Assembly (NCBI GenBank): GCA_945878375.1
Contig: CAMDWG010000008.1
Coordinates: 1-64,000 of the forward strand
Length of the DNA: 64,000 nt
Reading direction: 5' to 3'
From: Roseomonas mucosa
Lineage (GTDB): Bacteria; Pseudomonadota; Alphaproteobacteria; Acetobacterales; Acetobacteraceae
The notes beneath the pieces are model-generated. The model searched no databases. It saw only the letters and a program-made list of their open reading frames with translations, and was not told the origin of the DNA. Position 1 is the stretch's first letter; each line of letters begins with the position of its first letter. The translations under genes and the position numbers were made by a program. This document shows positions 60,729 to 64,000 of the stretch, in pieces.

Positions 60729-62000
60729 TTATCGCGGCAGCAGCGTCGTCTGCTGCGGGCTGGTCCAGGCGATGGTGCCGACGGAGCCGCAGCCTGGGCA
60801 CACCGCCTCCCACGCCGCATGCTGCGCCCCGCAGGAGGAACAGCGCCAGCGCGGCTCCGGCGCGGCCGTGGCCGCCAGCCGCAGCCACTTCGCCTGCGCG
60901 GCGCGGCTTTCGGGCGTGTCGCCGCCCTCTGCCTCCTCAAGGTCCGATAGCGCCAGATAGGCCCGGCGATCCGCCGCGCCGGAGGCGATGAGCGCATCCA
61001 ACTCCTGCCGCGCCCGCCCCGTCAGCCCCGCCGCCGCCGCCAGGCGCCCGACCAGCAGGCGGCTTTCGGCATGCTGCGGCTGGCCCACCACCAGCTTCTC
61101 CGCCGCCTTCACCCGCTGCAGCGGATCGGTCTCGCCCTCCAGATAGGCTGCGGCGAGGTCCGGATGCGGCTTCGCCTTCCAGGCTTCCTGCAACACCTCC
61201 CGCCCGCGGCGGGGGCTGGCGACGCGCGCCAGCCGCGCGGCATGGGCCAGCGCCGCCGGGGTGAAGCCGCGATCGGCCTGATAGGCCTCCCGCTCCAGGT
61301 CCATCGCCCGGCGATCATCCGGCTCCTGCCCGGCGGCGGCCAGCGCGAGCGGTGCCTGGGCGGCGCCCGGCGCGGCCAGCGCCAAGGCCTCGCGCCAGTC
61401 GCGGGTGCGGAGTGCCAGCGTCTCGCGTTCCTGGCGCAGCCAGGCCGCGCCGGGCTGCGCGGCCTCCGCCTCTCGCGCCAGGCGCTGGGCGGTCGGCCAA
61501 TCCTCGCGCTGGATCGCCTGCCGCAGCAGGCCCCGCAGGCCGAGGAACCGCGCATCCTCCCGCGCCGCGAGCGCGAGGAAGGCCTCCGACGCCGCCTCGT
61601 CACGGCCCGCGAGCCGCTCAGCCTCGGCGGTCAGCACCAGGACCTGCGGCGTGTCGCCGAGCTTCTCCCGCGCCCGGCGCACCTGCAGCCGCGCCTGTTC
61701 CGGGGTGCCGGCGGCGAGCGCGACCAAGGCGCGCGTCACCGCCGCCTCGCCCTCTCCGCGCTGGCGCGCGTCCCGCCGCGCCTGCCGCGCGGCCGGCCAG
61801 CGGCGCAGCGCACCGATCCCGGCCAGGACCAGGTGGAGCGCCAGGAACAGCAGCGCCAGCAGCAGCAGCGCCAGCGCGAAGGGCGCGGCGATCTCCACCT
61901 CCCCCACACGGATTTCCACCGCGCCGCCCAGCCGGGCGACCAGCATCACGCCCCCCACGCCAAGGGCGAGAAGGGCGAGATAGGCCACTGCGCTTCGCAT
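60729..62000 (-). CDS. hemY: HemY-like TPR membrane protein with zinc-ribbon end
   Basis: A 423-residue protein with two N-terminal membrane helices (LALLALGVGGVMLVARLGG; ALALLLLALLFLALHLVLA) and TPR-like helices. This is the proteobacterial HemY family (not protoporphyrinogen oxidase), tied to haem synthesis but without a settled activity. The C-terminus has CSSCGAQHAAWEAVCPGCG, two CxxC knuckles like a rubredoxin-type ribbon. Last gene of the hemC-hemD-Mic60-hemY operon. Confidence 0.85.
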   Translation of the reverse strand: MRSAVAYLALLALGVGGVMLVARLGGAVEIRVGEVEIAAPFALALLLLALLFLALHLVLAGIGALRRWPAARQARRDARQRGEGEAAVTRALVALAAGTPEQARLQVRRAREKLGDTPQVLVLTAEAERLAGRDEAASEAFLALAAREDARFLGLRGLLRQAIQREDWPTAQRLAREAEAAQPGAAWLRQERETLALRTRDWREALALAAPGAAQAPLALAAAGQEPDDRRAMDLEREAYQADRGFTPAALAHAARLARVASPRRGREVLQEAWKAKPHPDLAAAYLEGETDPLQRVKAAEKLVVGQPQHAESRLLVGRLAAAAGLTGRARQELDALIASGAADRRAYLALSDLEEAEGGDTPESRAAQAKWLRLAATAAPEPRWRCSSCGAQHAAWEAVCPGCGSVGTIAWTSPQQTTLLPR

Positions 62001-62010
62001 CCCCGCCCCC

Positions 62011-63177
62011 TCAGCCGGCGGCGAGTTGGCGGAGCGCGGCACGCGCGGCGACCAGCGCCTCCGCCTGCCCGATCCAGCCGCGCATCGCCTCCCGCGCCGG
62101 GGGCGACAGGCGGGTGAGGTGACCCAGCGCGCCGTCCAGGTCGCCCGCTTCCAGCGCGCGGCGGGCGCGCTCGATGGCGGCGCCGGCGGCATCGCCCCAC
62201 AGCAACTCCTCACCCCGCCGCACGGTGATCATCCCGGACAGCCGAGAGACCGCGCTGTCCAGCACACCAGTCCCCGCAGGCGGTTCGCTGGCGGTGCGGC
62301 CGGCGCGGGCGGCGCCCTCGAAGCCGAGGCGCAGCGCGGCCTCCGTCGGCGGGGCGGTGCCGGCGAAGCGGGTGAGCGCCTCCGGCGGGTTGGGCAGCGG
62401 GCGCAGGGCCGCCCCGAGCGGCTGGCCAGAGTCCAGCGCCACCCGCACCGCATCGAGCGCGGCCATCCGGGCCGAACGTCCCTCCAGCGCCGCCAGGCGC
62501 TGGGCATGGCCTTCCAGCGCCGCGAGCCGCGCGGCCTGCTGTTCGGCGGCCTGGGCGCGCTGCGCGATCTGGCCTTCCAGCGCCGCCAGCCGCGCCGCGA
62601 GCGCCTGTTCCATCGCGGCCAGCCGCGCATTCTGCGTCTCGATGGATTGGGTGCGGGCCGCGAGCGCGGCCTCATTGGCCGCGACCCGGCCCGCGAAGCC
62701 GGCCAGCGCCTGTTCGGCGGCGGCGAGGCGTTGCGCACCTTGCTGGCCGGTGGCGGCGCCCTCGCGCGCCAGCGCCTCGACGCGACCGGCCAGATCCTCC
62801 AGCGCGGGGCGTGGAGCGAAGCCAGCGGGGTCGATGGCGGGGCGGGCCGCGAGGCGCTGTTCCAGCGCGGCGGCCTGCCGGTTGGCGGCCTCGGCGCGCG
62901 CGGCGGCCGCGGCGGCGGCTTCGCGCAGCGGGGCGAGGTCGGGCGGCGCGCGATCCTCAAGCGCCGCAATGCGGCCTGACAGCGCCTCCAGCCGCGCGGC
63001 GGCCTCATCGGCGCCGGGCTGCGGCAGGGGTCGGCCCAGCAGCCAGGCGACGGCGCCGAGCAGGACCAGCGCGGCGGCCAGGATGGGCAGCACGGTGGGA
63101 TCGAGGCGACGCAGCAGGCCCGGCGGCGAGGCAGGCGCGGCGGGGGGCGGCTGGTCGGGCGAGGCGGGCGGGGTCAT
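62011..63177 (-). CDS. mitofilin/Mic60-like inner membrane protein
   Basis: A 388-residue protein: Pro-rich cytoplasmic N-terminus, one membrane helix (PTVLPILAAALVLLGAVAW), a long Ala/Glu/Arg coiled coil (about 70-250) and a C-terminal mitofilin part (RRGEELLWGDAAGAAIERAR; LSPPAREAMRGWIGQAE). The alphaproteobacterial relatives of mitochondrial Mic60 shape inner membranes, and are encoded among haem genes exactly as here. ATG 63177. Confidence 0.83.
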   Translation of the reverse strand: MTPPASPDQPPPAAPASPPGLLRRLDPTVLPILAAALVLLGAVAWLLGRPLPQPGADEAAARLEALSGRIAALEDRAPPDLAPLREAAAAAAARAEAANRQAAALEQRLAARPAIDPAGFAPRPALEDLAGRVEALAREGAATGQQGAQRLAAAEQALAGFAGRVAANEAALAARTQSIETQNARLAAMEQALAARLAALEGQIAQRAQAAEQQAARLAALEGHAQRLAALEGRSARMAALDAVRVALDSGQPLGAALRPLPNPPEALTRFAGTAPPTEAALRLGFEGAARAGRTASEPPAGTGVLDSAVSRLSGMITVRRGEELLWGDAAGAAIERARRALEAGDLDGALGHLTRLSPPAREAMRGWIGQAEALVAARAALRQLAAG

Positions 63178-63223
63178 GGCTCTCCTGACAGGTGTGGTCA
63201 GCCGGCGGCACGCCCCGGCGGGT

Positions 63224-63946
63224 TCACCCCCCTGGGCCGAGCAACCGAAGCAACGAATCCTCCCCGGGCCGCTCGGCCACACGCATCGCGCGCCAAGCGC
63301 CGGGAGATATGGCGGCGGCGGCGGCATCCGCCACCCGCCGGCTGATCGCCAGCACCTCCATTTGCGCGGCGCCCGCCGCAAGGCCGGCATCCCGGATGAG
63401 GGTGATGGCACACAGCGCGGAGCGTGGCGAGTGGAACAGCACGGCACCGATCCGCCCGGCCTTCCAGGCGCGGATCGCCTCGGGCGGAAGCCCGGTGGCG
63501 GGTTCCGCGCGATAGGCGATGCGCCTGATCGCCCGGAAGCCCCGCGCCCTGAGATCGGCGGCGAGGTCGAGCGCGTAGCCCTGCCCCACCGCCAGCAGCA
63601 GCGGACCCGCGCGCGGGTCGAGCCGCTGCGCGGCCATCTCCGCCAGATCCCGCGCGGTGCCGGCGGCGGCTTCCGCCGCCCATCCCAGGGCACGCGCCTC
63701 CGCCGCCGTGGCCTCGCCGACCGCCATTACGGGCAGGCCAGGGATGGGCGGCGGCAGGGCGCGGGCGGCGGCGCGGCTGGTCAGCAACAGGGCCTGGGCG
63801 CGGCCGATCACGATGTCGCGGGGCCGCAGCACAAGGGCGGGGGCCAGCACCGGCTCCCACCCCAGCGCCGCCACCCGCGCCGCCGTCTCCGCCGCACCGG
63901 GATCGGGGCGGGTGACGAGAACGGCGCCGCGCGGCGGCGGCTGCAT
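63224..63946 (-). CDS. hemD: uroporphyrinogen-III synthase
   Basis: A 240-residue two-lobed HemD: AVLVTRPDPGAAETAARV at the start, ALLLTSRAAARAL, VMAVGEATAAEARALG and VLFHSPRSALCAI. It closes and inverts ring D of hydroxymethylbilane. ATG 63946 is 4 nt after the hemC stop; a TTG at 63958 overlaps hemC. Confidence 0.88.
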   Translation of the reverse strand: MQPPPRGAVLVTRPDPGAAETAARVAALGWEPVLAPALVLRPRDIVIGRAQALLLTSRAAARALPPPIPGLPVMAVGEATAAEARALGWAAEAAAGTARDLAEMAAQRLDPRAGPLLLAVGQGYALDLAADLRARGFRAIRRIAYRAEPATGLPPEAIRAWKAGRIGAVLFHSPRSALCAITLIRDAGLAAGAAQMEVLAISRRVADAAAAAISPGAWRAMRVAERPGEDSLLRLLGPGG

Positions 63947-63950
63947 CGGG

Positions 63951-64000
63951 CTAGCCAAGGATATCCGCCGGGCTGTCCCGCCGCAGGCTCTCGCCCAGTT
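63951..64000 (-). CDS. hemC: hydroxymethylbilane synthase, C-terminal end (partial)
   Basis: The last 16 codons, ending GESLRRDSPADILG before a stop at 63951-63953, run off the right edge. An LGxxLRR end directly before hemD fits HemC. The call rests on position and these few residues. Confidence 0.55.
   Translation of the reverse strand, partial: LGESLRRDSPADILG

Overview
The window joins a phage-derived region (about 1-27.6 kb), a 1.7-kb integration scar (27.6-29.3 kb) and a high-GC bacterial chromosome (29.4-64 kb). The chromosome looks like an alphaproteobacterium, most likely Acetobacteraceae/Rhodospirillales. This rests on the block dnaA, rpsT, enoyl-CoA hydratase, mutM facing ubiE, coaBC, dut; on the hemC-hemD-Mic60-hemY operon; and on the strong GC bias. 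The taxon is inferred from gene order and protein style, not from a marker-gene comparison.

Phage region: it starts at the left edge with a GACCAGCCC tandem repeat arranged in an 80-bp higher-order unit, then about 540 bp without a convincing gene. Next come a DUF4055-type portal, scaffold, tail tube, P22-type coat protein, a small protein, a lysis cassette (membrane protein, GH24 lysozyme, Rz/Rz1), three GGTG-repeat fibres (one ending in an S74 chaperone), a fibre adaptor, PhoH, head-tail connectors, tail terminator, tail assembly chaperones G and T linked by a clear A_AAA_AAC -1 frameshift site, a gp10-like neck protein, a 1893-aa tape measure protein, tail-tip proteins, a spike and a final small tail protein. 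This is a long-tailed siphovirus. No terminase, replication or repressor gene is visible, so the element must continue to the left. Two features stand out. Nearly every gene or gene pair has its own hairpin terminator and many have an AT-rich TATAAT spacer, instead of one long late operon. And what looks like one tail-tip protein is split in the same frame by such a spacer.

Integration scar: a 45-nt piece that folds as the 3' half of tRNA-Thr(GGU) lies between the end of the phage late genes and a broken integrase gene. A 23-bp copy of its end recurs 1.68 kb further right. Between them sits a HEPN-domain gene (RX4H motif), a plausible defence or toxin cargo. The layout fits two elements integrated in tandem at one tRNA gene whose 5' half lies left of this window.

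Chromosome: 29.6-41.4 kb is an exopolysaccharide or surface-glycan cluster (polyprenyl sugar transferase, flippase, five glycosyltransferases, two large multi-pass proteins, YdcF). 41.6-46.5 kb is a BMP-type (nucleoside-like) ABC importer. A P1B-type metal ATPase with an FNR-like box upstream follows, then pnp, a flavin oxidoreductase with a C-terminal cysteine cluster, the dnaA region, ubiE-coaBC-dut (ubiB absent), lolA, and the haem operon running off the right edge.
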